From: Hydrogenispora ethanolica
GTDB taxonomy: Bacteria; Bacillota; UBA4882; UBA8346
Direction of reading: 5' to 3'
NCBI RefSeq assembly: GCF_004340685.1
Contig: NZ_SLUN01000002.1
Span: 300,063 to 364,062 of the forward strand
Length of the DNA: 64,000 bases
Positions 16,783-25,891 of this stretch are shown here, in pieces. Both the position numbers and the translations under genes were made by a program. The notes beneath the pieces were generated by a model. That model saw nothing but the letters and a program-made list of their open reading frames with translations. It had not been told where the DNA came from and made no database searches. Each line of letters begins with the position of its first letter. Position 1 is the first letter of the stretch.

Positions 16783-17152
16783 CAAGGGTTTGGATTCATC
16801 ATTTCCGGTTGGCCGGCATAGAGATAGGAAGGGTTGTTATTTTTTGGAACGATATCGCCGGGAATCCGTTATCATAAATAAAAGAGCAGAGTTTTACTCA
16901 ACATTCCTATCCTAAAATTCGGCTATAAATGGCCAAACGATTGAGCTTTTTCAAGAAAACCATATCCTGGTCTCCGGAGCGTCCGAGAAACTGCGGTCCG
17001 GACCGGCATAAATATCTGTCAAAGTTTTGCCGATGCTTATAATGGATGGCAGAATGATTCGATTTGCAAAGGGAATGATGCCGCGATTTCAGATTCATGG
17101 ATTGCGGCCTGGAAAGATCGAAAGAATAACCGTTGCAAAGGAGGATGGAACG
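16783..17152 (+). other. Gene-free region upstream of the CBS/ACT gene
   Basis: No gene is recognisable. The frame of the next gene runs back to 17027, but the strong ribosome site is at its internal ATG. A likely promoter is CTGTCA (17016-17021) with TATAAT (17038-17043), 16 bases apart. Confidence 0.45.
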
Positions 17153-17794
17153 ATGTTTGTCAAAGATCGAATGACTGCAAGTCCGGTAACGACCACTGAA
17201 ACCACTCCGATCCTGGAGGCCGGCGAGATCTTCCGCAAGAATAACTTCGCCCGGCTGCCGGTGGTGCGTGATGGGAAACTGGTGGGCATCATCACGCAGG
17301 AGGATATTTTGAAGGTCAGTCCCTCGGCAGCCACCACCCTGAGCGTTTGGGAGTTGAACTACGTCCTCTCCAAATTGCAGGTGAAAGACGCCATGACCAA
17401 AAACCCCTTTGCGATTCGGCCGGAAGCCACTCTGGAAGAGGCGGCCCTGCTGATGCGCGAGAAAGAAGTCGGTGCCTTACCGGTGGTTGATGGCGACAGA
17501 CTGGTGGGTATCATCACCGAATCGGATATTTTCGACGCCTTTCTGGACTTGATGGGCCTGCGGCAGACCGGGACCCGGCTGACCATCGACATGGAGGACA
17601 GGATCGGCGCGATTGCCGACTTGACCGAGTTTCTCAAAACCCGGGGAGTCAGCATCATCTCGCTGGCGCTTTTCCATCGCACCACCGAAAAAGGCGAACT
17701 CGTCCTACGGCTCGACAGTCCCAATACCGAGTCGCTGGTCGAGGAGTTAAAGACCAAGGGTTATAAGATCTCGCATGTCGCGAAGTGGAATTGA
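17153..17794 (+). CDS. CBS-CBS-ACT domain protein, AcuB-like
   Basis: A 213-residue cytoplasmic protein with two CBS domains (about 1-60 and 75-130; each shows a conserved MT-x-NP/SPV start and a GIIT-x-E/SDI end) and a C-terminal ACT domain (about 140-205, beginning RLTIDMEDRIGAIADL). This is the layout of AcuB-type proteins, which sense adenine nucleotides and perhaps an amino acid. The ATG at 17153 follows AAAGGAGG. Position after the liv operon may hint at amino acid sensing, but the two are separately transcribed. Its target is unknown. Confidence 0.85.
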   Translation: MFVKDRMTASPVTTTETTPILEAGEIFRKNNFARLPVVRDGKLVGIITQEDILKVSPSAATTLSVWELNYVLSKLQVKDAMTKNPFAIRPEATLEEAALLMREKEVGALPVVDGDRLVGIITESDIFDAFLDLMGLRQTGTRLTIDMEDRIGAIADLTEFLKTRGVSIISLALFHRTTEKGELVLRLDSPNTESLVEELKTKGYKISHVAKWN

Positions 17795-17810
17795 TGCGGA
17801 TCAACTCATA

Positions 17811-17857
17811 GAAAAAGAGGACCAGCGCTATTAGCAGCGCTGGTCCTCTTTTTCTAT
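17811..17857. terminator. Bidirectional terminator between convergent genes
   Basis: A perfect 19-bp stem (17811-17829 with 17836-17854) carries A-rich and T-rich ends, so it can end both the CBS/ACT transcript and the minus-strand cyclase transcript. Confidence 0.9.
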
Positions 17858-17914
17858 GAAGTCCATCCCGGATCCCGGGGGTTCCGGAGAAGGGTTGCAA
17901 GCGCGGACCCATTC

Positions 17915-19456
17915 CTACGCGCAAACCACCCGGTTTCGACCGGATTCTTTGGCCTGGTACAAGGCTGCGTCGGCTTTGGCGAGCAATTCATCGAGACTGA
18001 CATTGGCCGCAGTCGCGAGTCCGGTCACGCCGAAACTGGCGGTAACGGTCAGGTTGGGTTGCATGACCAGGACGGCCAATTCCACCATGGAACGGAGCCG
18101 TTCCGCAATCTGACAGGCTTGATCTGGAACCGTCGCGGGCAACAGAATAAGAAACTCCTCGCCTCCCAGCCGGCCGACCAGATCGCCTTCGCGCAGGCCC
18201 TGCCGGAGGATCTGCGCCACGGCCCGGAGCATTTCGTCGCCGGTCTTGTGGCCGTAATGGTCGTTGATCTGCTTGAAATAGTCGAGATCGACGAAGATTA
18301 GGGAAACCGGCTGACCCAAATTCTCCAGACGCTGCAACTCCCTTTGGCAACGTTCCATGAAATGCCGGCGGTTCCACACATTGGTCAACTCCTCGATAGC
18401 GGCCAGGGTCTCCAGACGTTGGATGAGCAAGGCCTGTTGCGTCAAGTTGTCGAGGATAATGGTTTTGCCGACCGGGTGCTTCCGGTTGAAAACCAGAAAC
18501 AAACGGGACTCGAAGTATTGGATCTGGTCGCGACCCATGATCCGCAGGCAGGTTTGTTCCAAGCCGGTGTCAATTTGCTCCAAGAGATGCGGATGGTTGC
18601 GTAGCGCTTCGGCGACGCCGAGGCCCAGCGGTTGGGCATGGGGCAGGTTCAAAATGGACCGGGCCGCCGGATTCAGATCGATCAGCCGATTTTGGAGGTC
18701 CAGGACCAATACCCCGTCACGGATGCTTTCAAAGACCTTATTGTGGGCGAACGGAGTCAGATTGAACAGATGCTGCTTAAAGATTGCCTAAGAGATGATC
18801 AGCCCGGTGATGGTTAAGGCAAAAGGGACCAGATCCAGGTTCCAGGGACTATAGTGCGCCAGGTAAATGAATTGTCCAGTCCAGGGAAAGACGGAACCTG
18901 CGAGCATCATCAGGGCTTGTTTGCGGTAAAAAGGCACGCTTTGAAGGGCGGTTCGCAGCAGCAATAAGCCGGAGAGAAAAAGCGCGCAATTCATATAGAG
19001 GAGGTGAATCCAGTACCAGGGGCCTTTGATGCTGCCGAACATCGGAAAGGGCCCCTGCAGGGTCACGAAAGTTCTACGATAAAACAAGTGGTGCAGATCG
19101 TTGGTATAATGAAACGCCAGGGTGAGCACGGGGATCGCCAGAAGCAAAAGCATGCTTTTGCGGTGAAGCAGCTGCTTCAGGCCGCAAAATTGCAGCGCCA
19201 GCACCAGCCATAGCGAGGGAATCGTAGCGATGCCGAGATACTCGATGCGGGTCCAGAAAAGCATTCCTGCCAGGGTAGAGCTTCCTAGCTCAAAAGCGTA
19301 ACCGAAGGAATAAAAGGTTGTCGCCAGCAAAAGAAAGGTGAAAATTTTTGCTTCGGCGCTCTGGCGTTTCTGAAGAAGGGAATAAAAAGCCAATCCTCCG
19401 GTGATGAAACTCGAAACCAGAGCAAAGATAAAAAGAACGTCCTGCCCGATCCGCAA
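17915..19456 (-). pseudogene. Membrane diguanylate cyclase (7TM-PAS-GGDEF) interrupted by one amber codon
   Basis: The frame from TTG at 19456 (behind AAGGAGG) codes for a seven-helix sensor of the histidine-kinase N-terminal 7TM type. After LTITGLIIS it meets TAG at 18788-18790. The same frame then continues unbroken for about 290 codons: AIFKQHLFNL, a PAS domain (VLDLQNRLIDLNPAA) and a GGDEF domain with GRLGGEEFLILL. An RxxD inhibitory site (REGD) lies five residues before GGEEF. Related proteins usually have Trp where the stop is, so one TGG to TAG change explains it. Without readthrough the cyclase half is not made. An independent restart near 18709 (TTG) is possible but poorly supported. 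Confidence 0.8.
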
Positions 19457-19912
19457 TTGGCTGAACCCTCCTTAAGCCGTTCCGCCGGTGATCCAGTTGC
19501 AGAGCGATATGTCGGTGAGTCATCGATCCTGCCGCAAACATTCCCGGGCGCTTAAGACTATTACCATACTATCATAGATTGATTCGGCGTAAAAGCGGAA
19601 AGCGATAACCAAAATTTTAGACGTTCCGCAATGGCCTCGGAGAAAGAAAAGATGGGCCGAACGGACGGAATGTTGTGGAATGCGGGACAGACAATATCCT
19701 TTGGGAGGCGTAGGATATTGTCATCGGAATAAATGTAATATACGTGTTAGTTATTGACGAAAATAGAGTTGAATTTTGAATGGCAGTAGTTTATAATAAC
19801 AATCAAGTTGAGTTTTGTTAGTTCCAATTTGTTTATGGAGTATAAAACATAACATATATTTCACATATACAATACCGGCTTTCTCTACGAGCTGGATAAG
19901 GAGGAATCGCGG
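19457..19912. other. 456-bp intergenic region with an inverted repeat
   Basis: No gene is recognisable. A perfect 11-bp inverted repeat, GACAATATCCT at 19690-19700 and AGGATATTGTC at 19712-19722, could be an operator or hairpin upstream of the molybdate cluster. The 150 bases before the methyltransferase are very AT-rich and probably hold its promoter, but I cannot pick one pair of boxes with confidence. Confidence 0.45.
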
Positions 19913-20554
19913 ATGGCTTTTCGCAATCGGACCTTGGAACAGATGAACCGGCAATACTTATACTCTTCCGATCTGGCCATTGCCGAACAGATAAAGAATA
20001 AGGCGGGGATCCGCAGCGGCCGGTGCTTGGAACTCTTCGCGGGCAGCGGTTATCTCGGGCTGGCCTTGGCACAGATCAGCTATTTGGAGATTTATTTGAT
20101 GGATGCTTCTACGGATATGCTCCGTTTGGCGGAGAAAAACATCGCGGATTGCGGGTTGACGGACCGGGTCCGGACCTTGCGGGGCGCAATCCGCGGTACC
20201 ATCGCTCTACCGGACGGGAGTATGGATTTAATCTGCAGCAAGCGTTCGGTCTTTTTTTGGAAAGATCGGCAAAAGATCTTCGCTGAGATTTATCGGGTGT
20301 TAGCCCCGGGCGGAGTGGCTTGTATCGGCGGAGGATTTGAAAATCAGGATCTGAGGTTGCGGGTGGAAAATCGGTTGGCGGAGTATGATCCCGGCCTGCT
20401 GAACCAGCTGAACGACCAGGTCTGGCGACAACGCGTCGCGCCGATTTGCCAAAAGTTGACTGCCGCGGGAATTGCCGGCTACGAAGTGAATTTCAGCGAT
20501 AATGAATTTTGGATCCTCATCCGCAAACCGGCGGCTTATTCCAATGCCGGGTGA
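19913..20554 (+). CDS. Class I SAM-dependent methyltransferase
   Basis: A 213-residue Rossmann-fold methyltransferase. LELFAGSGYLGLAL (residues about 39-52) is SAM motif I, MDASTDML is the acidic ribose-binding strand, and YRVLAPGGVACIGGG is the post-motif III region. The ATG at 19913 follows AAGGAGGAA. It heads a row of plus-strand molybdate genes (modD, modA, modB, modC), and methyltransferases of this kind commonly accompany modD. Its substrate is unknown. Confidence 0.8.
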   Translation: MAFRNRTLEQMNRQYLYSSDLAIAEQIKNKAGIRSGRCLELFAGSGYLGLALAQISYLEIYLMDASTDMLRLAEKNIADCGLTDRVRTLRGAIRGTIALPDGSMDLICSKRSVFFWKDRQKIFAEIYRVLAPGGVACIGGGFENQDLRLRVENRLAEYDPGLLNQLNDQVWRQRVAPICQKLTAAGIAGYEVNFSDNEFWILIRKPAAYSNAG

Positions 20555-20593
20555 GCGGTTCCGTTTGAGAAACGATGAAAGGGAGCGTTGCCC

Positions 20594-21442
20594 ATGGTTT
20601 ACCTGGCTGATGAGACGTTAGAGAAGTTTATTAAGGAAGACGTTCCCTATCTGGATCTGACCACCTGGATTTTGGGTATTGGCGAACAGCCCGGCGCCAT
20701 CCGTTTTTTTAACCGGGAAAAGGCCGTCCTGTGTGGCACGGAGGAGGCGGCCCGGATCGCGAGGAAGTTCGATCTGGAGGTGAAGACGTTTTTTCCGTCG
20801 GGGACTCAACTGGAATCCGAAACGATGGTGCTGGAGGCGGTGGGCCGTGCCGCCGATCTGCACCGAGTTTGGAAGGTGATGGTCAATATTCTGGAGCATG
20901 CTTCGGGGATCGCCACCCGCACCCGGGACTGGCTGGAACGGATTCGCGAGGTCGATCGGACGGTGGGTTTGGTGACGACCCGAAAAGGGTTTCCCGGTAC
21001 CAGGGAGTTGGCCACCAAGGCGGTCCTGGCGGGCGGCGGGTATCCACACCGGCTGGGCCTTTCCGAGACAGTGTTAATCTTTCCGCAACACCGGGCTTTC
21101 TTGGCTGCCGGAAACCGGCCGCTCGCCCAAGTGGTGGCCGAACTCAAGGAAAAGGCCTGTGAGAAGAAGATCCTGGCCGAAGCGGAAAGCTTGAGCGAGG
21201 CGCTGGAATGGGTCGCAGCCGGCGTCGACGGCATTCAATTTGACAAGATCGCTCCGGTAGAGCTGCGGGAGTATGTCTCGGAACTGCGCCGGATCCAGCC
21301 CCGGGTGGTAATTCTGGCGGCCGGCGGCATCCACCAGCAAAACATCGCGGAATATGCGGCCACCGGAGTGAATGCCTTGGTGACTTCGGCAGTCTATTTT
21401 GGAAAACCGAGTGATTTCAGCGCCAGGATGGTTGTGGAATGA
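20594..21442 (+). CDS. modD: ModD, nicotinate phosphoribosyltransferase-like protein of molybdate clusters
   Basis: A 282-residue protein with the quinolinate phosphoribosyltransferase fold. It starts VYLADETLEKFIKEDVPYLDLTTW and carries TTRKGFPGTRELATKAVLAGGG, the phosphoribosyl-binding region with conserved Arg and Lys residues, and a late VVILAAGGIHQQN. This matches ModD, found in molybdate operons but of unproven function, rather than NadC, which normally sits with nadA/nadB. The ATG at 20594 has AAAGGGAG in place; an in-frame TTG at 20588 is less likely. Confidence 0.85.
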   Translation: MVYLADETLEKFIKEDVPYLDLTTWILGIGEQPGAIRFFNREKAVLCGTEEAARIARKFDLEVKTFFPSGTQLESETMVLEAVGRAADLHRVWKVMVNILEHASGIATRTRDWLERIREVDRTVGLVTTRKGFPGTRELATKAVLAGGGYPHRLGLSETVLIFPQHRAFLAAGNRPLAQVVAELKEKACEKKILAEAESLSEALEWVAAGVDGIQFDKIAPVELREYVSELRRIQPRVVILAAGGIHQQNIAEYAATGVNALVTSAVYFGKPSDFSARMVVE

Positions 21443-21463
21443 TCAAGAAGCGAGTGGAAAGGA

Positions 21464-22252
21464 ATGATGGCAGTGGGCAAAGGTGAAAAAAGGCAAGGGC
21501 GGGTGCTATTATTCGGTTTGTTGGGCGCGTTGTTCCTGGCGGCTACGTTTCAGGGGGCGACTGCGCAGACCAGCCTATTGGCTTATGTGGGCGCGGGGCT
21601 GAAGAGTCCCGCGACCGAGCTGGCCCAGGCCTATGAGAAACAGAGTGGCGTCCGGGTCGAGATGATCTTGAATAGCTCCGGGGCCCTGCTCGGCCAGTTG
21701 GAGTTGTGCCGGAAAGGGGATATTTACATGCCCGGCGGGATGCCCTTCGTGGCGCTGGCCAAAAAAGCCGGATTCATCGGTGAAATGGTCGGTCCGCTGG
21801 CCTATCATTATCCGGTGATCATCGTTCCCAAGGGCAATCCGGCGCACATCAGCAAGGTGCAGGATCTGGCCAGGCCGGGAGTGCGCCTGATCCTGCCCGA
21901 TACGGAGAGCACCGCGCTGGGCAAGTCGGCCCTGAAAATCTTCGCCAATATCAATTTGAGCGCGGCGATTGAGAAGAACGTCAAGGCCTATGTGGAGACC
22001 GGGCCGAAGGTCCCGATGACGATCATGCTGGGCCAGGGCGATGCCGGGATCGCCGAGTTCAGCGACGCTGCGAAGCATAGCGCCAGTCTGGAGATGGTCG
22101 ATATCGACCCGGCAGTCAATGTGGTGGATGAAATCCCTTGCGCCCTGCTGACTTGCAGCGCGCAGCCGGCGGCGGCCCGGGAATTCCTGCGGTTTATGAA
22201 GGCCAATGGCGCGGCGGTCTTCGCGAAACATGGCTTCAAGACCCAATTGTAA
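21464..22252 (+). CDS. modA: Molybdate/tungstate ABC transporter substrate-binding protein ModA
   Basis: A 262-residue exported binding protein. After a signal peptide ending about TAQTS, the mature part reads LLAYVGAGLKSPATELAQAYEKQSGV, with the NSSGALLGQLE oxyanion loop and DTESTALGK, all typical of ModA-type proteins. It should bind molybdate or tungstate and feed the ModBC pump encoded next. There is no lipobox cysteine. The ATG at 21464 follows GAAAGGA. Whether molybdate or tungstate is preferred cannot be read from sequence. Confidence 0.88.
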   Translation: MMAVGKGEKRQGRVLLFGLLGALFLAATFQGATAQTSLLAYVGAGLKSPATELAQAYEKQSGVRVEMILNSSGALLGQLELCRKGDIYMPGGMPFVALAKKAGFIGEMVGPLAYHYPVIIVPKGNPAHISKVQDLARPGVRLILPDTESTALGKSALKIFANINLSAAIEKNVKAYVETGPKVPMTIMLGQGDAGIAEFSDAAKHSASLEMVDIDPAVNVVDEIPCALLTCSAQPAAAREFLRFMKANGAAVFAKHGFKTQL

Positions 22253-23057
22253 GCCCGGGGCAGGCTTTGAGGGAAACGGCGGTTGGTTCGGGTGGGCGCT
22301 GGGAACGATCCTCGGGATGACCTTCCTTTGCTTCGGCCTGATCTTCGGGGGCTTGGTCGCATATGGTTTTCAGAACCCCTTGACGGGTCTCTGGGAAAAC
22401 CCGGAATTCCGTTTCGCTTTGGGTTTTACATTGAAAACCACGGTATTGGCCACCGGCGCAGCGGTCTTGTCCGCTCTGCCTTGTGCTTACCAGTTGGCGC
22501 GGACGGATTTCCGGGGGAAGATCATCCTGGAAACGCTGTTGGATCTGCCGATCATTCTGCCGCCGCTGGTGTCGGGGGTTGCCTTGCTGATTTTATGCGG
22601 GCCGCTCCTGGGAGCGACCCTGACCCGCTTCGGGTTCGAAGTGGTCTTTTCGGAGCGGGGCGTGGTGGTCGCCCAGTGGTTCATGGCGTTCCCTTTCGCG
22701 GTGAAGACTTTTCGCCAGGCGTTTGAGAGCGTGGACCGGCGCTACGAATCTATCGCGCGCACCTTGGGGTACACTCCCGCCAGGCTTTTTTTCCGGGTCG
22801 CCATCCCGATGGCCGGGCGCGGTCTGGCAAACGGGACGGCGCTGGCCTGGGCTCGGACGGTCGGAGAGTTCGGAGCCACTGCCATGCTGGCCGGAGTGAC
22901 CCGCTTAAAAACGGAGACACTGGCGGCGGCGATCTTTTTAAATATGTCAGTGGGCGAATTGCGGCTGGCGGTAGCGATCGCGGTCATCCTTTTTCTGGCG
23001 GCCATGGTCATCCTGGCCGGATTCCGCTGGGGAACGGGGAGGGAGCGTTATGAATGA
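22230..23057 (+). CDS. modB: Molybdate ABC transporter permease ModB
   Basis: A membrane protein of about 275 residues with six predicted helices. The ATPase-contact EAA loop is at SIARTLGYTPARLFFRVAIPM, and ARTVGEFGATAMLAG is a strong ModB signature. The start is unclear: no good ribosome site is seen, and the frame opens inside modA. ATG at 22230 is chosen because the first helix begins soon after; ATG at 22206 or 22317 are alternatives. The 3' end overlaps modC by eight bases, so the two are coupled. Confidence 0.85.
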   Translation: MASRPNCKPGAGFEGNGGWFGWALGTILGMTFLCFGLIFGGLVAYGFQNPLTGLWENPEFRFALGFTLKTTVLATGAAVLSALPCAYQLARTDFRGKIILETLLDLPIILPPLVSGVALLILCGPLLGATLTRFGFEVVFSERGVVVAQWFMAFPFAVKTFRQAFESVDRRYESIARTLGYTPARLFFRVAIPMAGRGLANGTALAWARTVGEFGATAMLAGVTRLKTETLAAAIFLNMSVGELRLAVAIAVILFLAAMVILAGFRWGTGRERYE

Positions 23058-23781
23058 TTCTGATTTCGAAATCCGCGCTTTGAGCTGTACGGCCGGGTCA
23101 TTTGCGTTGCGCGATATCAACTTGCGGGTGCCGCTGGGAACCTATTTGACCCTGGTCGGGCCGAGCGGCTCCGGGAAAACGGTGTTGCTGGAGGCCGTGG
23201 CCGGCCTGCGGACCCCCGCTGCCGGAAGCCTTCATTTCGGAGGGCGGGATCTGACGGCCCTGCCGCCCGAAGCCCGCGGTTTGGGGTTTGCCTATCAGGA
23301 TAGCTTGCTGTATCCTTTTTTAACGGTCCGCCAGAACATTTTATTCGGCGCGGCCGGCCGCGGTCGGGCCAAACAGGCGCCGGTCCGGCGACGGCTGATG
23401 GAGTTGGCGGAGATTATGGGTTTGACCCATTTATTGGAACGCCACCCCCGCTTCCTGAGCGGCGGGGAGAAGCAGCGGGTTTCGCTGGCCCGGGCGCTGC
23501 TGCTCCAGCCGGCGCTGTTGTTGCTGGATGAGCCCCTCTCGGCGCTGGACTGGCGGACCAAAGCCGCGCTGCGGCAACTGCTGGCTGAGCTTCAGCGGCG
23601 GGAGCGAATGACGGTGTTCCACGTGACACATGACTTGGAGGAAGCGGCATCGCTGGGGACGATGATGGCGGTGATGGAGAATGGCCGCATTGGTGAATGC
23701 GGCAGGCCCCGGGAATTGCTGCGGAATTCCCGGGCGGGCTTCTTAAGCCCGGGGTTGTCGGCCGGCGGGGCGGCGCGCTAG
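23050..23781 (+). CDS. modC: Molybdate ABC transporter ATPase ModC
   Basis: A 243-residue ATPase with Walker A GPSGSGKTV, Q-loop FAYQDSLLYPF, signature FLSGGEKQRVSLARAL and Walker B LLLLDEPLSALDWRT. It is shorter than E. coli ModC because it lacks the C-terminal TOBE/Mop domain; a separate single-domain Mop protein is encoded convergently just downstream. It starts inside modB behind GGGGAGGGAG. Confidence 0.88.
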   Translation: MNDSDFEIRALSCTAGSFALRDINLRVPLGTYLTLVGPSGSGKTVLLEAVAGLRTPAAGSLHFGGRDLTALPPEARGLGFAYQDSLLYPFLTVRQNILFGAAGRGRAKQAPVRRRLMELAEIMGLTHLLERHPRFLSGGEKQRVSLARALLLQPALLLLDEPLSALDWRTKAALRQLLAELQRRERMTVFHVTHDLEEAASLGTMMAVMENGRIGECGRPRELLRNSRAGFLSPGLSAGGAAR

Positions 23782-23804
23782 CCGGAAAGCGCCGCATGCC
23801 GAAT

Positions 23805-23835
23805 TGAAAAGGGAGATAACTGAATGGTATCTCCC
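23805..23835 (-). terminator. Terminator of the mop transcript
   Basis: On the minus strand an 8-bp stem GGGAGATA/TATCTCCC (23835-23828 with 23818-23811) is followed by TTTTCAATTC. On the plus strand the same hairpin follows modC but lacks a T run. Confidence 0.65.
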
Positions 23836-23870
23836 TGAGCGTGGACTCGATCATCGTTGGGAACGGGCGG

Positions 23871-24074
23871 CTATTTCATCAGCATGACCGAGGTGGATTT
23901 GATCAGCGCCGTAACGTCGTCGCCGACTTTGAGCTCCAGATCGGCAACGGAGTCGGCCGTCACCACCGAAACCAGTCTTTCGCCCTTATAGTCCAGCACC
24001 ACTTTGGCCATGATGCCGTCTTCCTTAATCTCCTTGATCGTGGCTTTCAATTGATTGCGCCCGCTAAGTTTCAT
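23871..24074 (-). CDS. mop: Molbindin-like single Mop (TOBE) domain protein
   Basis: A 67-residue protein made of one Mop domain: MKLSGRNQLKATIKEI, then DGIMAKVVLDYKG, then TADSVADLELKVGDDVTALIKS. These proteins bind molybdate or tungstate as oligomers, and store or buffer the metal in the cytoplasm. The ATG at 24074 follows AAGGAGG. It is transcribed toward modC and supplies the domain that ModC lacks here. Confidence 0.92.
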   Translation of the reverse strand: MKLSGRNQLKATIKEIKEDGIMAKVVLDYKGERLVSVVTADSVADLELKVGDDVTALIKSTSVMLMK

Positions 24075-24280
24075 GAGCGGATTCCTCCTTCGAGTATTGA
24101 CTCGGATTTCCGAATTTGGCATTTTCCAAGACTTTTGTAGACTCGATCTTATTATATCAAGGAATGACAGAGTTAGAAATAATGGGTATTTCATATGCAA
24201 CGGCGCTATTCAAAACGATGGGGGAAAGAGAGGAGCCCGCCAGGGCGGACTCCGGGTGCGCCGGAGGAAGATAAGCAAAG

Positions 24281-24313
24281 GCCAGGGACGTCGGAAACGT
24301 GCCCTGGCTTTTT
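24281..24313. terminator. Terminator-like hairpin downstream of the GH4 gene
   Basis: GCCAGGGACG (24281-24290) pairs with CGTGCCCTGGC (24298-24308, one bulged G). The T run is on the plus strand, while the nearest gene ending toward it, the GH4 gene, is on the minus strand, where A residues precede the stem. It may act in either direction. Confidence 0.5.
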
Positions 24314-24343
24314 GGTTTAAAGTTGCGACAGGCCGGATCCGGC

Positions 24344-25729
24344 TCAGAGTTCCCAGCCCGGCAGGTATTCCGCAGTATTGGCCAGCATCCGGTCGAAGAG
24401 CTTTCTGCCGTCGGCCGGGCCGACGGTGACCAGCGGATCATTCATGAAGGCCCGGAAGGCCAGTTCCTTGTCGCGGGTCAGCCCGGCGCGGAGGGTGGCC
24501 TCCTGATTGTAAACGTGCCGGATGATCAGGGACTGGATCTCCGGGGGCAACTGGCCGGCGACCACCGGCTGGACCCGGTCGCGGCTGAAGAGCGCATTGG
24601 TCTCCACCACCGCTCCCAAAGGTACGCCGCTCAGCTGGCCGCGGTTGGGCAGGTTCACATTGGTGATGAGATCGCCCAGGCCGAGCAGGGCCTTCATCTG
24701 GCGGACCCCTTCCTCGCCGGTCTGATCCAGCGGGAGTTCCTCGGCGCCGCTGGCCAGCCGCCGGCTTTTGGCGATCAGCTCTTTGGCGTTGTCAATGCGG
24801 TAGTCCACCGGAGTCAGGCTGAACTTCCATTCCCGGACGGTCTCCGGGTCCTTTAAGTACCAGGGCGGCAGGAACTCGGCCAGGTGCCGGTCGCCGGCTG
24901 CGGCGATCAGGCCGTAGCGCCGGAAAAGGTCGAATTTGACCCGCTGGCCGGAGGCGAAAAAGTCCCGCTCCCAGCGGCCCGCTTCTTCCTCGTAGCCGGT
25001 CTCGAAATATTTCTCGACAAACTGCCGGTAGAGCGGGAAGAGGTCGATCGTTTGATAGGAAGCCCGGTCCAGCCAGGTGAAATGATTGATCCCCAGCACG
25101 TTGATTTTGATCGCTTCGCGAGGGGCTCCCGCCACGCCGCCGCACTCCTTGAGGGCCTGGGCCAGCAGGAGCTGGGTGTGAAAGACCTCGTGGCAGCAGC
25201 CGAAGGCTTTGACGCCGGGGAAGATTTCGTAGAGGATCCGGGTGCAGATGCTCATCGGATTGGTGTAATTGATCACCCAGGCGTCGGGCGCGTGGGCCCG
25301 GATCGCCGCGGCGATGGTGACATACATCGGGATGGTGCGCAGCGCCCGGATGAGGCCGCCGGGGCCGGTGGTGTCGCCGACCGATTGATAGATGCCGCAG
25401 GCTTCCGGCGCATGGACGTCGGAGCGCATCTCGCGGAAGGTGCCCGGCAGGATCGAGATGACGACGAAATCGGCGCCGCTCAGGGCTTCGGCCAGACTAT
25501 TGACGGCTTGGTAGCGCCACTTTCCCGGCACGTCGGGCCGGCCGCTGAGACGGTTGCCGATAGTTTCATTGACTCCGGCCGCTTCGCGATCGATATCGTA
25601 GAGCTTGACGGTTCCCGCCAGCGATGCTTCCAGCGCCAAGTCGGTCATCAGCCGCCAGGCCCAGCCCCGGGAGCCGCCGCCGATATAGGCGATGCTCAGA
25701 TGGCGCGGGTCGGTCTGTTGCATGGTCAT
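24344..25729 (-). CDS. Family GH4 glycosidase, probable alpha-galacturonidase (CHEV type)
   Basis: A 461-residue NAD- and metal-dependent GH4 enzyme. The NAD site is IAYIGGGSRGW (residues about 13-23). NYTNPM and the metal-binding Cys179-His180-Glu181-Val182 follow. In GH4 the residues after the metal Cys track specificity, and CHEV is the published signature of alpha-galacturonidases such as Bacillus LplD, distinct from the motifs of melibiases and 6-phospho-beta-glucosidases. The enzyme should release galacturonate from alpha-linked oligosaccharides in the cytoplasm. The ATG at 25729 follows GAGGAGGAG. A divergent AraC regulator lies upstream. Confidence 0.85.
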   Translation of the reverse strand: MTMQQTDPRHLSIAYIGGGSRGWAWRLMTDLALEASLAGTVKLYDIDREAAGVNETIGNRLSGRPDVPGKWRYQAVNSLAEALSGADFVVISILPGTFREMRSDVHAPEACGIYQSVGDTTGPGGLIRALRTIPMYVTIAAAIRAHAPDAWVINYTNPMSICTRILYEIFPGVKAFGCCHEVFHTQLLLAQALKECGGVAGAPREAIKINVLGINHFTWLDRASYQTIDLFPLYRQFVEKYFETGYEEEAGRWERDFFASGQRVKFDLFRRYGLIAAAGDRHLAEFLPPWYLKDPETVREWKFSLTPVDYRIDNAKELIAKSRRLASGAEELPLDQTGEEGVRQMKALLGLGDLITNVNLPNRGQLSGVPLGAVVETNALFSRDRVQPVVAGQLPPEIQSLIIRHVYNQEATLRAGLTRDKELAFRAFMNDPLVTVGPADGRKLFDRMLANTAEYLPGWEL

Positions 25730-25843
25730 CGGAATCTCCTCCTCACAATGATCCGGATTGATGAATTCTCCCTGATCGTAGCGCAAAAAAAGCCAATTTA
25801 CTTCAGAAATATTGCTTTATTTCAAACAATCCAACATTTTTTG

Positions 25844-25872
25844 TTCAAACGGCGGCGGAATCATTGTACAAT
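25844..25872 (+). promoter_or_regulatory. Probable promoter of the AraC-type regulator
   Basis: TTCAAA (25844-25849) and TACAAT (25867-25872) are 17 bases apart, just before the regulator. TTTCAAACAA and TTGTTCAAAC nearby form an imperfect symmetric pair that could be an operator shared with the divergent GH4 gene. Confidence 0.4.
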
Positions 25873-25891
25873 GGAGGGGAGGTGATTCCCA

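Noticed and set aside
18788..18790. Amber codon as pyrrolysine
   Set aside because: There is no pyl gene in view, the protein is not a methylamine methyltransferase, and a Trp codon change is a simpler cause.
19690..19912. Molybdenum cofactor riboswitch or ModE box upstream of the molybdate cluster
   Set aside because: I could not match the known motifs; only an 11-bp inverted repeat and AT-rich sequence are seen.
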